Positions 25,938 through 33,319 of a DNA stretch of 43,822 bases are shown here, one piece after another. How positions within the stretch are numbered: the stretch's first letter is position 1; each line of letters begins with the position of its first letter. The position numbers and the translations under genes were made by a program. Under the pieces are notes generated by a model. It had not been told where the DNA came from. It saw only the letters and a program-made list of their open reading frames with translations, and searched no databases. This DNA is from an aff. Roholtiella sp. LEGE 12411. Lineage in GTDB: Bacteria; Cyanobacteriota; Cyanobacteriia; Cyanobacteriales; Nostocaceae. The stretch is from assembly GCF_015206995.1 (NCBI RefSeq), contig NZ_JADEXR010000045.1:1-43822 (forward strand), given 5' to 3'.

Positions 25938-27068
25938 TTATTCAAGCGCAACCTGACTATAACTAAACGGTTCAGACATTCCGACTAATACTTCTTGGTG
26001 TCCGACAAATGGTGTACGTCCATGAGCCACTAGCATATTGTCTAACATTAGTATGTCCCCTTTATTGCCAGGAAAAATGACTGTTTCTTGCCGATATGCT
26101 TGGCTAATTTCATCTATTACAGAAGTTTCAATGGGAGAGCCGTCACCATAATAGGTGTTGTTGGGTAGGTCTTCTTCTGGAAATGCTAGCAAAGCTTCTC
26201 GAAGCAATGGTTCCAAAGTGGAAATGTGGAAAAAAGCAACTTGATTAAACCAAATTAGTTCATCAGTTTCAGGATGTTGAGCAATAATCGGAAGAACCGT
26301 GCGAGTTCTCAAACGATTATTATCTTTCCATTCAAATTCAATATTGTTACTAAGGCAATACTTTTCGACTACCGACTTGTCTGTAGTTTTAAAAACCCTT
26401 TGCCAAGTCTGGCTAAAATTACCGCCAAAGTTTCTAACTAACATCCACTTCTTTTGGAGAAATTGCTCTTTTATCCTAGAGTTAATATGATCAATAACTC
26501 GCCGACAATCTGCAAGCGGTATTTCTCCTCCCTGCTGTGCAGGTTCAATACAGAAAAAGAAGATTTTTAGAGGCCAGGAACTCTTATCTGAATACTCGTT
26601 ATGGAAAAATATATTTTGTTTGGGAGATGCTTCTTCATTGTGTATGTTCTGCTCAGTGGGTTCTTCTAGTAAATCACCAGAAATTGACTTGATTAACTTC
26701 TCAAATTGAGTCGAGCCATCAATACTGAAGTTTCTGAACAGAATACCTCCATACTGTAGTAACTTAGCCCTAATAAAATCTCGATTATCGCTTGCCCATT
26801 CAGCTAAATCTAACCCGTCTAAATTAGGTTTTAATACTAAAGGAAGATGAGATTGAGGGAAAATATGCTCTACTTTCACTAAGTCTTCTGGGAAAATGCT
26901 GATAGTTTTTCTAGGTAACAACCTAAATCTATCTATGTTTCTAGAATCAGAAAAATTTGAGCTTTTCATCTGAACTTTTGAGATGGCAATTGATGATTTA
27001 TTCGGTGATAACCGTAAGGGAAGGAAAGCTTGGAGGGCTTTGGTAGAAAAACTAACTATAGATATCAC
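25938..27068 (-). CDS. TauD/TfdA-family (SyrP-like) Fe(II)/2OG oxygenase
   Basis: Up to 376 aa from a GTG at 27068; the ATG at 26969 (343 aa) is equally possible, since neither start has a clear ribosome binding site. The metal-binding motif is FFHNEYSDKSSWPLK (His-x-Glu), followed by QQGGEIPLADCRRV. The distal His and the 2OG-binding Arg fit MLDNMLVAHGRTPF with its following Arg. This is the clavaminate-synthase-like/TauD pattern; SyrP of syringomycin, a relative, hydroxylates the beta carbon of carrier-bound Asp. In this cluster, next to a predicted Asp/Glu-loading A domain and its racemase, beta-hydroxylation of that residue is a reasonable guess. The H-x-E motif argues for hydroxylation and against halogenation. 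Confidence 0.85.
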   Translation of the reverse strand: MISIVSFSTKALQAFLPLRLSPNKSSIAISKVQMKSSNFSDSRNIDRFRLLPRKTISIFPEDLVKVEHIFPQSHLPLVLKPNLDGLDLAEWASDNRDFIRAKLLQYGGILFRNFSIDGSTQFEKLIKSISGDLLEEPTEQNIHNEEASPKQNIFFHNEYSDKSSWPLKIFFFCIEPAQQGGEIPLADCRRVIDHINSRIKEQFLQKKWMLVRNFGGNFSQTWQRVFKTTDKSVVEKYCLSNNIEFEWKDNNRLRTRTVLPIIAQHPETDELIWFNQVAFFHISTLEPLLREALLAFPEEDLPNNTYYGDGSPIETSVIDEISQAYRQETVIFPGNKGDILMLDNMLVAHGRTPFVGHQEVLVGMSEPFSYSQVALE

Positions 27069-27146
27069 CTGTGCTGAAATGATTGTTTAAGAACCCTCAA
27101 TCATTTCCTCCTGCATACCTACACCTCCGTAAAGTCTTAGGGCTAA

Positions 27147-27938
27147 TTAACTCCAATAGAAGACTTTTTGATCATCTTTGGAAATCGCTACGAAGCCACC
27201 GATAGTAATCCGTTCCTTGTTACCCTGGACATCAGCAACTGCATGGAAAATACTGCCACCCTGGAAAAGAATCATATCTCCAATGTCGGGATTCAGATAT
27301 CGTTTGTTGCATTTATCTAAATCCAAATCTTTTTTAGGAGTTGTCAATTGTTCGGGTAACAGATCGTAAAGAACTAGTTCTCCACCTTGTTCTGCTTTGT
27401 CGATAACTATAAAATAACTCAGGCCATTTACTATTTTGGCAATTTGATTCATGTAATCATAAGCCCCGTCTCCCAGAAATTCATTGCCTCTATGCAATTT
27501 GATTCCGCCTTTGTTGGGATGCACAAATCTGATAGTAGCCGGTGTATAAATCTTCTGTGCATCCTCTTTGGGTATCTCAACTGTTCTGCCTCCTGACATC
27601 TTAGTCAAAATGGCTTCAACTCTTGCTTCATAGTTAGTTTTGAAAAGATTTTTTAAATCCTCTCTCAATATAGTCGCATCTTGAAAGTATTGTGTTCTGT
27701 CGCTTCCCTTTGCTACCAGAATAGCGCCTTGAATTGCTCCGTAGTATAAAGGGTCTCTTACCTCTTTTTTGCTATTAAGTTTATTCTGGACACTGAGCAT
27801 TTCTTCTTTCGAGAAAACTCCTTTGATCAGCATCCCATCAATTTCGCATTTATAGATTTGATTCACTCCATCTGGATAATTGGTTATTGATTCAGCATCA
27901 ATCGTGAGCCAATTTTTGATAGCTAAATTAAAAGTCAT
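27147..27938 (-). CDS. WelO5-like Fe(II)/2OG enzyme with H-x-G motif (candidate halogenase), copy 1
   Basis: 263 aa from ATG 27938, which has AAGGCTGG upstream and lies 14 bp beyond the preceding stop; a TTG frame to 27962 is less likely. The metal site reads KLHRGNEFL: His149, Gly151. The distal His is near 232 in IFHAVADVQG, followed by Arg and TIGGFVAIS and the end VFYWS. I recall WelO5 as having VHVGNDFL and ending TIGGFLAFSKERDKIYYWS, with Gly where hydroxylases have Asp/Glu, leaving room for chloride. The N-terminal NYPDGVNQIYKCEIDGMLIK also follows WelO5. Tandem with a sister gene. Function as a halogenase is inferred from the motif. Confidence 0.82.
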   Translation of the reverse strand: MTFNLAIKNWLTIDAESITNYPDGVNQIYKCEIDGMLIKGVFSKEEMLSVQNKLNSKKEVRDPLYYGAIQGAILVAKGSDRTQYFQDATILREDLKNLFKTNYEARVEAILTKMSGGRTVEIPKEDAQKIYTPATIRFVHPNKGGIKLHRGNEFLGDGAYDYMNQIAKIVNGLSYFIVIDKAEQGGELVLYDLLPEQLTTPKKDLDLDKCNKRYLNPDIGDMILFQGGSIFHAVADVQGNKERITIGGFVAISKDDQKVFYWS

Positions 27939-27952
27939 GATTCCAGCCTTGA

Positions 27953-28753
27953 TTAACCCCAATAGTGTATTTTATGCTCGTCGTTTGATAAAGTGGCAAA
28001 GCCTCCTATGGTGATCCGAGTCTTTTGACCTTTGACTTCAGAAATTGCGTGCCATATAACGCCTTCGTGAAAAAGAACTAGATCGCCAATATCTGGGTTA
28101 TAGGATCTTTTTTGAGATTTCTCTAAATCCCAATACTTTTTATCCTTTGCTGTTTGTTCTGGCAACAGATCGTAAAGAAACAGTTCTCCACCTTGCTCTG
28201 GTTTATCGATGACTATATAATAGCCAAGACAGTCTTTGATTTTAGCAATTTGCCTTAAGTGGTCAAATGCTGGGTTAGAAATAAATTCATTACCTCGATG
28301 TAATTTGATGCCGCCTTGATTGGGATGTACAAATCTGATTTGAGCCGGAGCATATACCTGCTGGGCATTTTTTCGAGCTAACTCGACTGTTCTACCTCCT
28401 GAAATCTTAGTCAGTATCGCTTCAACAGTTGCTTCATAGCCGCTTTCAAAAAAATTTTTCAACTCATCTCTCAAGATAGCTGCATCTTGGAAGTATTTTG
28501 TTGTGTCGCTCTGGTTTTCCACCAGAAGAGCTCCTAGTAATTGCCCATAGCCTTGAGTACGACGTTGAAGTGTCAGTGCATCTTTTTGGCTCTCAAGTTT
28601 ATGTTTAACTTTGAGCATTTCTTCTTTTGAGAAAACTCCTTTGATAAGCATTCCATCGATCTCGCCTTTGTAGATCTGGTTAACGCCATCGGGATAATCA
28701 GTTACTGATTCCGCGTCAAGAGTAAGCCACAAATCGTTTTGAACGTGTGCCAC
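27953..28753 (-). CDS. WelO5-like Fe(II)/2OG enzyme with H-x-G motif (candidate halogenase), copy 2
   Basis: A 266-aa protein, GTG start at 28753 with only a weak ribosome binding site. The metal site reads KLHRGNEFI: His152, Gly154. The distal His is near 235 in IWHAISEVKG, then RITIGGFATLS and the end IHYWG. Roughly two thirds of residues match the downstream sister gene by eye, so they arose by duplication. It is the first gene of the minus arm, facing the 1.1-kb control region. Keeping Gly at the carboxylate position in both copies suggests it matters. Possible roles are chlorination of the lipid tail, of an NRPS residue or of the lanthipeptide core; the sequence cannot tell which. Confidence 0.82.
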   Translation of the reverse strand: MAHVQNDLWLTLDAESVTDYPDGVNQIYKGEIDGMLIKGVFSKEEMLKVKHKLESQKDALTLQRRTQGYGQLLGALLVENQSDTTKYFQDAAILRDELKNFFESGYEATVEAILTKISGGRTVELARKNAQQVYAPAQIRFVHPNQGGIKLHRGNEFISNPAFDHLRQIAKIKDCLGYYIVIDKPEQGGELFLYDLLPEQTAKDKKYWDLEKSQKRSYNPDIGDLVLFHEGVIWHAISEVKGQKTRITIGGFATLSNDEHKIHYWG

Positions 28754-28960
28754 AACTGAATTTTTCAGAACTAAAATTTTTTCGTTTCTAGTTGTACCAC
28801 AAAATAAAGCTAACGTGATAGCCCCATATTAAATCTATTTTGTACAGAGCCTTATGCTTATTGATGAAATTTTTATCTGTCTTAACGCTTTTCTATAACT
28901 CTCACGAGATAAAAACCAGAAGCCTTTGTTTTCATTAAGTTTTCTAAATCTAGGGGGAAG

Positions 28961-29029
28961 TTGGGTTAATGAACGAAACTCAAAACCAAGAATTCTTGAT
29001 TTTATTGGGTTTTACTTTGTTCAACCCAA
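28961..29029. repeat. Imperfect 70-bp palindrome
   Basis: The outer arms TTGGGTT / AACCCAA and the inner GAAC / GTTC pair around a centre AAGAATTCTT. Similar GGGTTTTACTTTGTTCAACCC blocks (given here as GGGTTTTACT and TTGTTCAACCC) are dispersed in cyanobacterial intergenic DNA as I recall, so it may be a repeat element and not an operator. Confidence 0.55.
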
Positions 29030-29060
29030 TTTACAAATATTTTCTTCTTTCAGAGCAATA

Positions 29061-29090
29061 TAAGACAGTTAAGACAGTTAAGACATTTAA
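29061..29090. promoter_or_regulatory. Three tandem 10-bp repeats, candidate regulator site
   Basis: The sequence repeats TTAAGACAGT-like decamers three times (TAAGACAGTT, AAGACAGTTA, AGACATTTAA). A 10-bp period puts the same face of the DNA helix in each copy, as seen for direct-repeat binding sites of response regulators. It lies about 310 bp upstream of the minus arm and 770 bp upstream of the precursor. Confidence 0.4.
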
Positions 29091-29760
29091 GGTGATATAT
29101 AATTATTTCTTAATCAAGAATTATCTAGAACTTTGATAAACTAAAAACCCTTGTAGAGACGTGGCATGGCACATCTCCGCATTCCTTAAACGAGCAATAT
29201 TTTAAATAGAACATTTAATGTTATGGTACTAACGTGGTTAAATTTCAGATTCCATATTTGCTATTGAAATTAGCTAATAAATATGAAATAATCTGATTCA
29301 AAGGCTAATCTGCCCCATCCAAAATCCTAGATATCTGAATTTTTGGTAGACAGCGGATTTCTCTGCACAAGTTCTATAAATTTGAGTAGAGACCATATCT
29401 TGCACTACTCTTATTCACCGTAGGTAAGCACTGTCCATAGCTTAGAAGTACAAAGACTTACCGAAGAAGAGTTCAGAAGTAAAAAGCCAAAATTAAGTAT
29501 GAATTATGTGCTGGTCAGTGGTAAATTACGGTTTCAAGCCCCCAGATTTATTCAGTGGAGAAAAAGAAAAAAATTCTTTATTGAAACCCCTGACTTTAGG
29601 CATGGAGCACTCTGATTTCTGGCTTCTGAATCTTTTTTATTTTTTGGTAACGCTAACCAGGGTCTACCATACAAAATTACGATATATAAGACTTGCAATC
29701 AAGCAGTGGTGAAAGGTATGAGCCTCTTGCGTGTGCGTTTTTCGCTCGTGCAGCCATAAA

Positions 29761-29819
29761 TAAGAAACACATTTAAATTGAAAACCTTGACTAAGCAAGG
29801 GTTGGAGATGTGTTTCTTA
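29761..29819 (+). promoter_or_regulatory. Stem-loop in the precursor 5' leader
   Basis: TAAGAAACACAT (29761-29772) and ATGTGTTTCTTA (29808-29819) are perfect 12-bp complements, with a nested ACCTTG / CAAGGGT stem between them. The structure ends 44 bp before the precursor ATG. It is not followed by a T-run, so a leader RNA structure controlling translation or stability fits better than a simple terminator. Confidence 0.5.
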
Positions 29820-29863
29820 GTAACAGAGAGCAAAATTACAAACAATCAATTAGGAGAGACCAA

Positions 29864-30175
29864 ATGTCACTAGCAAAATTCACTGAATTTGTAAAACAAA
29901 TTACAACAGAAAGTACAGATCCAGCTAAAAACTCAGATTTGAAAACTGCTTTTAGTGGGCTGACAAACGTTAATGGAGAAGCCAGAGTAGACGCTACAGC
30001 AAAAAAACTTGCTGAAGTGGCAAAATCTAGAGGCTTTGATGTTTCTGAGACGGATGTGAAAGAGTATTTCAATTCGCTGAAAAGCCAATATGACCTCAAC
30101 CCCATGATGGCTTCGATGATGGACAGCTATTGCAGCAGCACTTGCCATCTTGGAAGTGCAGTTGGTAAGAGCTGA
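29864..30175 (+). CDS. Nif11-leader lanthipeptide precursor
   Basis: A 103-aa peptide; ATG 29864 is chosen because TAGGAGAG lies just upstream (a longer in-frame extension to 29810 lacks one). Residues 1-87 are a soluble helical leader of Nif11 type: MSLAKFTEFV at the start and AKSRGFDVSETDVKEYF near 53-69. The C-terminus is a compact core SYCSSTCHLGSAVGKS (88-103) with Cys90 and Cys94 and Ser/Thr at 88, 91, 92, 93, 98 and 103, so up to two thioether rings. The leader does not end in a Gly-Gly. It is the first gene of the plus arm. The only LanM in the window (8653-12111) is of the ProcM-like type that normally modifies Nif11-type precursors, so the two are paired here by inference. Confidence 0.85.
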   Translation: MSLAKFTEFVKQITTESTDPAKNSDLKTAFSGLTNVNGEARVDATAKKLAEVAKSRGFDVSETDVKEYFNSLKSQYDLNPMMASMMDSYCSSTCHLGSAVGKS

Positions 30176-30209
30176 AATCTGGCTTTTCCAACTCTAATCA
30201 GAAATTTGA

Positions 30210-30309
30210 TACATCTCAGCTTTTGAAAAACCCGCTGTTCAAAAAAACAGGATTGGTAATGCTTTGTCAGCTAACTCTGCCAAAGTATATCTACTGAAGC
30301 TGAGATGTA
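30210..30309. repeat. Inverted repeat downstream of the precursor gene
   Basis: TACATCTCAGCTT (30210-30222) and AAGCTGAGATGTA (30297-30309) are perfect 13-bp complements, 74 bp apart, starting 35 bp after the precursor stop. It may be a small MITE or a transcript-stabilising/attenuating structure that lets the precursor be made in excess over the downstream enzymes. The rest of 30310-30503 holds a TTTGACTTTTGACTCTTGAC dispersed repeat and no gene. Confidence 0.55.
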
Positions 30310-30503
30310 AGCTGATGCACGTTTAGGCTGTCCAAGGTCAAGAGTTGGAAGTCCAAGCCAGCCTTTGACTTTTGACTCTTGACAATCTAAGCGCAAAATA
30401 TACAAGTTTATTTGCGTAACAGCTTATCTACTTTAAGCCTCCTCTAACTGAAATCTTGCACCTTTCTCAATAAGCATAGGGTGGGCAAGTTTGATCGAAC
30501 CCT

Positions 30504-30620
30504 AAGAGGTTGTTTGAAAAGTCCTCGGCGAATAGAATTCGCTACTACACAACCAAAGTCTACAGAGGTGGATTAACACCAAATCAAGGGTTTGTTAACC
30601 TGCAAAAGCAGGTTTGGTCT
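30504..30620. repeat. Partial copy of the 12126-12466 MITE-like repeat
   Basis: It begins AAGAGGTTGTTTGAAAAGTC, like the left end of the element at 12126, then shares CGGCGAATAGAATTCGCTAC with that element in opposite orientation, and has AACCTGCAAAAGCAGGTT. It lies just upstream of the third WelO5-family gene. Its exact ends are uncertain. Confidence 0.6.
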
Positions 30621-30682
30621 CGTGTAGCCAAGCCACTGCGACTGGTGCAAGACATGAACTATAATGAGTTTTTTGGAAAATC

Positions 30683-31540
30683 ATGCTTTATTCACCTATA
30701 GCCAAGTCTCTATACAATTTTGTTGAACTGGATGTCAGTGAAATCGGTAAGTATCCAGAGGGGATTAGAGATATTTGCGATCGCCAAATTCATGGTGTGG
30801 TGGTCAAGAATTTCTTTTCCCAGGAAGATATTACCAAAGTCGTCAGTCAACTAACGCGCAAAGGCCCATTTCCCGGCTCGCCTTTTGGAGATGTTCTGAT
30901 TTATGGCCCGGCATTATACGTATGCGATGCCGACATAACTCAGTATTGTAACGAAGCGGTTGATTTTCGTAAATATTGCCGCCAACTCTTCAGTGAAGGA
31001 GCAGATTTCGAGACGCGGTTTACAGAAGTGATTGGTGCTATGTCTGGTGGTCGTCCGGTGGAACTTCCTGTGACTCCTGATGGTTACGCCTATACTCCAA
31101 CGACAATTCGAGTTTTAGAGCCAGGTCAAGACATGGGCTGGCACTTTGAAAATCAGTTTCTGCATTGCACACCAGGATATCGTCATCTAGAAACCATAGT
31201 CGAACCCGAAGATCATCTCAGCTATTTTGTAGTATTGAGTGCTGCGGATGCTGGGGGAGAATTAGTTCTTTATGATTTAGAGTGGTCACAAACAGAGTGG
31301 CCGGATAAAGAGCATGGTGGAACCAGGAAAAATGGTCTAGTGAACGGTAAGCTGATCGCCTCAGTTATGGAAGATTACGACCAAATGTTCCTCAGTCCGC
31401 AAGCTGGTTCTCTGGTGGTGTTTGATGCGGGGAGAATTTTGCACCGCGTTTCTGCGGTTGAAGGTTCTCGTCGTCGGATCACCGTTGGTGGATTTCTTGC
31501 CTTTTCAAAGCATCGTGAAAAAGTTTTCTACTGGAGTTAG
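30683..31540 (+). CDS. WelO5-family Fe(II)/2OG oxygenase with H-x-E motif
   Basis: A 285-aa protein related to the two minus-strand H-x-G enzymes and close to WelO5 in its general pattern: GKYPEGIRDICDRQIHGVVV at the start, DAGGELVLYDLEW in the middle and RRRITVGGFLAFSKH with the end VFYWS. The metal site is GWHFENQFLH: His154 and Glu156, with the distal His near 254 in ILHRVSAVEG. The acidic ligand predicts hydroxylation or another oxidation, not chlorination. It thus gives a natural contrast to its paralogs. It heads the FAAL/PKS genes, 23 bp before the FAAL start. The ribosome binding site is weak. Confidence 0.85.
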   Translation: MLYSPIAKSLYNFVELDVSEIGKYPEGIRDICDRQIHGVVVKNFFSQEDITKVVSQLTRKGPFPGSPFGDVLIYGPALYVCDADITQYCNEAVDFRKYCRQLFSEGADFETRFTEVIGAMSGGRPVELPVTPDGYAYTPTTIRVLEPGQDMGWHFENQFLHCTPGYRHLETIVEPEDHLSYFVVLSAADAGGELVLYDLEWSQTEWPDKEHGGTRKNGLVNGKLIASVMEDYDQMFLSPQAGSLVVFDAGRILHRVSAVEGSRRRITVGGFLAFSKHREKVFYWS

Positions 31541-31563
31541 CCGATTGATAGGGCAATAATGTC

Positions 31564-33303
31564 ATGGAATTTTCTACTTTAGTAGATGCTTTGGGAAAAA
31601 GAGCGCGACACCAGCCTGACAAGAAAGCTTATACCTTTCTTAAGGATGGAGAAATAGAGACAGATACCTTAAACTATCAAGAATTAGAGCAATTGGCACG
31701 GGCGATCGCAGCTCAACTTCAGAGTTTTAACGCCAGTGGTCAACGAGCTTTACTACTATATCAGCCGGGTTTAGAATTTATTGCCGCCTTTTTCGGATGT
31801 CTCTACGCCGGGGTGATCGCTGTTCCCGTCTATCCCCCCCGTGCAAATCAATTAATGTCTAGGTTGTTGGCGATCGCAACCGATGCAGAAGCGACCTTTG
31901 CCCTAACAACCACATCAGTCCTGGCTAATACTCAGCATTGGTTGCTACAAAACCCAGAGCTAGGACAGTTGCACTGGCTAGCGACCGATGGTATCAATGT
32001 AGACATGGCACAATCGTGGGATGAACCAATTGTCAGCAGCGACACCTTAGCGTTCCTCCAGTACACCTCTGGTTCTACAGGCACTCCCAAGGGAGTAATG
32101 GTCAGCCACGGCAATTTGCTATCTAACTGTGCAGACCTTGACCTGGGATGGAATCACACACCAGACAGCATCATTGTCACTTGGCTACCAACCTTTCATG
32201 ATATGGGGCTAATCTATGGAGTTATAGAACCTTTGTATAAAGGGTGTTCTTGCTACATGATGCCCCCTGTGTCCTTTCTGCATAAACCAGTGCGATGGCT
32301 ACAGGCAATTTCGATTTACAAAGGGACTCATAGCGGCGCTCCGAATTTTGCCTACGATCTGTGCGTGCGTAAAATAACCTCAGAACAAAAAGCTACTCTG
32401 GATCTCCGTAGTTGGCAGATGGCTTTAAATGGTGCTGAACCAGTTAGAGCAGATGTTCTACAACGATTCGCCGAAACCTTTAAACCTTGTGGATTTGATT
32501 TAACTGCCTTCTGTCCCGGTTATGGTTTAGCAGAAGCTACCCTGAAAGTGGCTGCGGCGCGCCAGCAAGATGCGCCTGTGTTTTTGCAAGTTGATGCAGA
32601 TGCACTAGCACAAAATCGGGTAATGGAGGCTAGATCAGATTCGCAAAATGTGCAAACCTTAGTGGGATGTGGACGTAGCGAGATTGATACAGAAATTGCG
32701 ATCGTTCATCCCGAATCTTTCACAAAATGCCAAGCTGCGGAAGTGGGTGAGATTTGGATCTCAGGTTCCACCGTTGCTGTTGGCTATTGGAGGAAATCCC
32801 AACAGACACAAGAAACCTTTCAAGCAACCCTAAAAGACACTGATTCTAGAACGTTTCTACGTACAGGCGACTTAGGATTTATTAAGGATGGCGAGTTATT
32901 TGTTACAGGGCGACTCAAGGATGCGATTATTATCGAAGGTCGCAACCATTATCCCCAGGATATTGAACTGACTGTTGAGAATAGTCATCCAGCATTGCGA
33001 AAAAGTTGCACAGCAGCGTTTGCAGTGGAAGTCAAAGGCAGGGAGCAATTGGTAGTAGTTCAGGAAGTCGAGCGGAGTTATCTGCGACGGCTAGATGTAA
33101 ATGAAGTCGTGGGTAACATCCGTCAAGCAGTGTCAGTGGAGCATGACATCCGAATTCATACTGTTGTATTAGTCAAAACAGGAACTATTCTTAAGACCTC
33201 CAGTGGTAAAATTCAACGTCAAGCTTGCCGTCAAAAGTTTTTGAATCATACATTAGATGTGTTGACCTCAGAAAAAACGCAAAAATTAGCAGTAATTTTA
33301 TAA
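31564..33303 (+). CDS. Fatty acyl-AMP ligase (FAAL)
   Basis: A 579-aa adenylate-forming enzyme. It has QYTSGSTGTPKGVMVSHGN near 165, WLPTFHDMGLIYGV near 205, PGYGLAEATLKVA near 320, RTGDLGF and GRLKDAIIIEGRNHYPQDIE near 450. The HDMGL motif and the VYPPRANQLMSRL segment are typical of FAALs, which load fatty acids on an ACP as acyl-AMP, in contrast to acyl-CoA ligases. No carrier domain is attached; the C-terminal ACP of the next gene, 16 bp downstream, is the likely acceptor. It is expected to start the lipopeptide with a fatty acid from primary metabolism. Confidence 0.93.
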   Translation: MEFSTLVDALGKRARHQPDKKAYTFLKDGEIETDTLNYQELEQLARAIAAQLQSFNASGQRALLLYQPGLEFIAAFFGCLYAGVIAVPVYPPRANQLMSRLLAIATDAEATFALTTTSVLANTQHWLLQNPELGQLHWLATDGINVDMAQSWDEPIVSSDTLAFLQYTSGSTGTPKGVMVSHGNLLSNCADLDLGWNHTPDSIIVTWLPTFHDMGLIYGVIEPLYKGCSCYMMPPVSFLHKPVRWLQAISIYKGTHSGAPNFAYDLCVRKITSEQKATLDLRSWQMALNGAEPVRADVLQRFAETFKPCGFDLTAFCPGYGLAEATLKVAAARQQDAPVFLQVDADALAQNRVMEARSDSQNVQTLVGCGRSEIDTEIAIVHPESFTKCQAAEVGEIWISGSTVAVGYWRKSQQTQETFQATLKDTDSRTFLRTGDLGFIKDGELFVTGRLKDAIIIEGRNHYPQDIELTVENSHPALRKSCTAAFAVEVKGREQLVVVQEVERSYLRRLDVNEVVGNIRQAVSVEHDIRIHTVVLVKTGTILKTSSGKIQRQACRQKFLNHTLDVLTSEKTQKLAVIL

Positions 33304-33319
33304 AAAGAGAGATAAGTTT

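Larger units (their letters stand above)
28754..29863. promoter_or_regulatory. Divergent control region of the biosynthetic locus
   Basis: An AT-rich, 1.1-kb region without a convincing gene, between the two divergent arms. It holds a 70-bp imperfect palindrome (28961-29029), three 10-bp tandem repeats (29061-29090), and a leader stem-loop before the precursor gene (29761-29819). A 68-codon frame at 29506-29712 is not convincing as a gene. Both arms probably start transcription here. Confidence 0.6.

Noticed and set aside
29506-29712. A 68-codon plus-strand frame in the divergent control region
   Set aside because: Composition looks like translated noncoding repeat DNA, there is no ribosome binding site, and the core lacks the Cys/Ser/Thr pattern of a second precursor.
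30683-31540. The third WelO5-family protein as a halogenase
   Set aside because: Its metal motif is H-F-E with an acidic ligand, which predicts hydroxylation.
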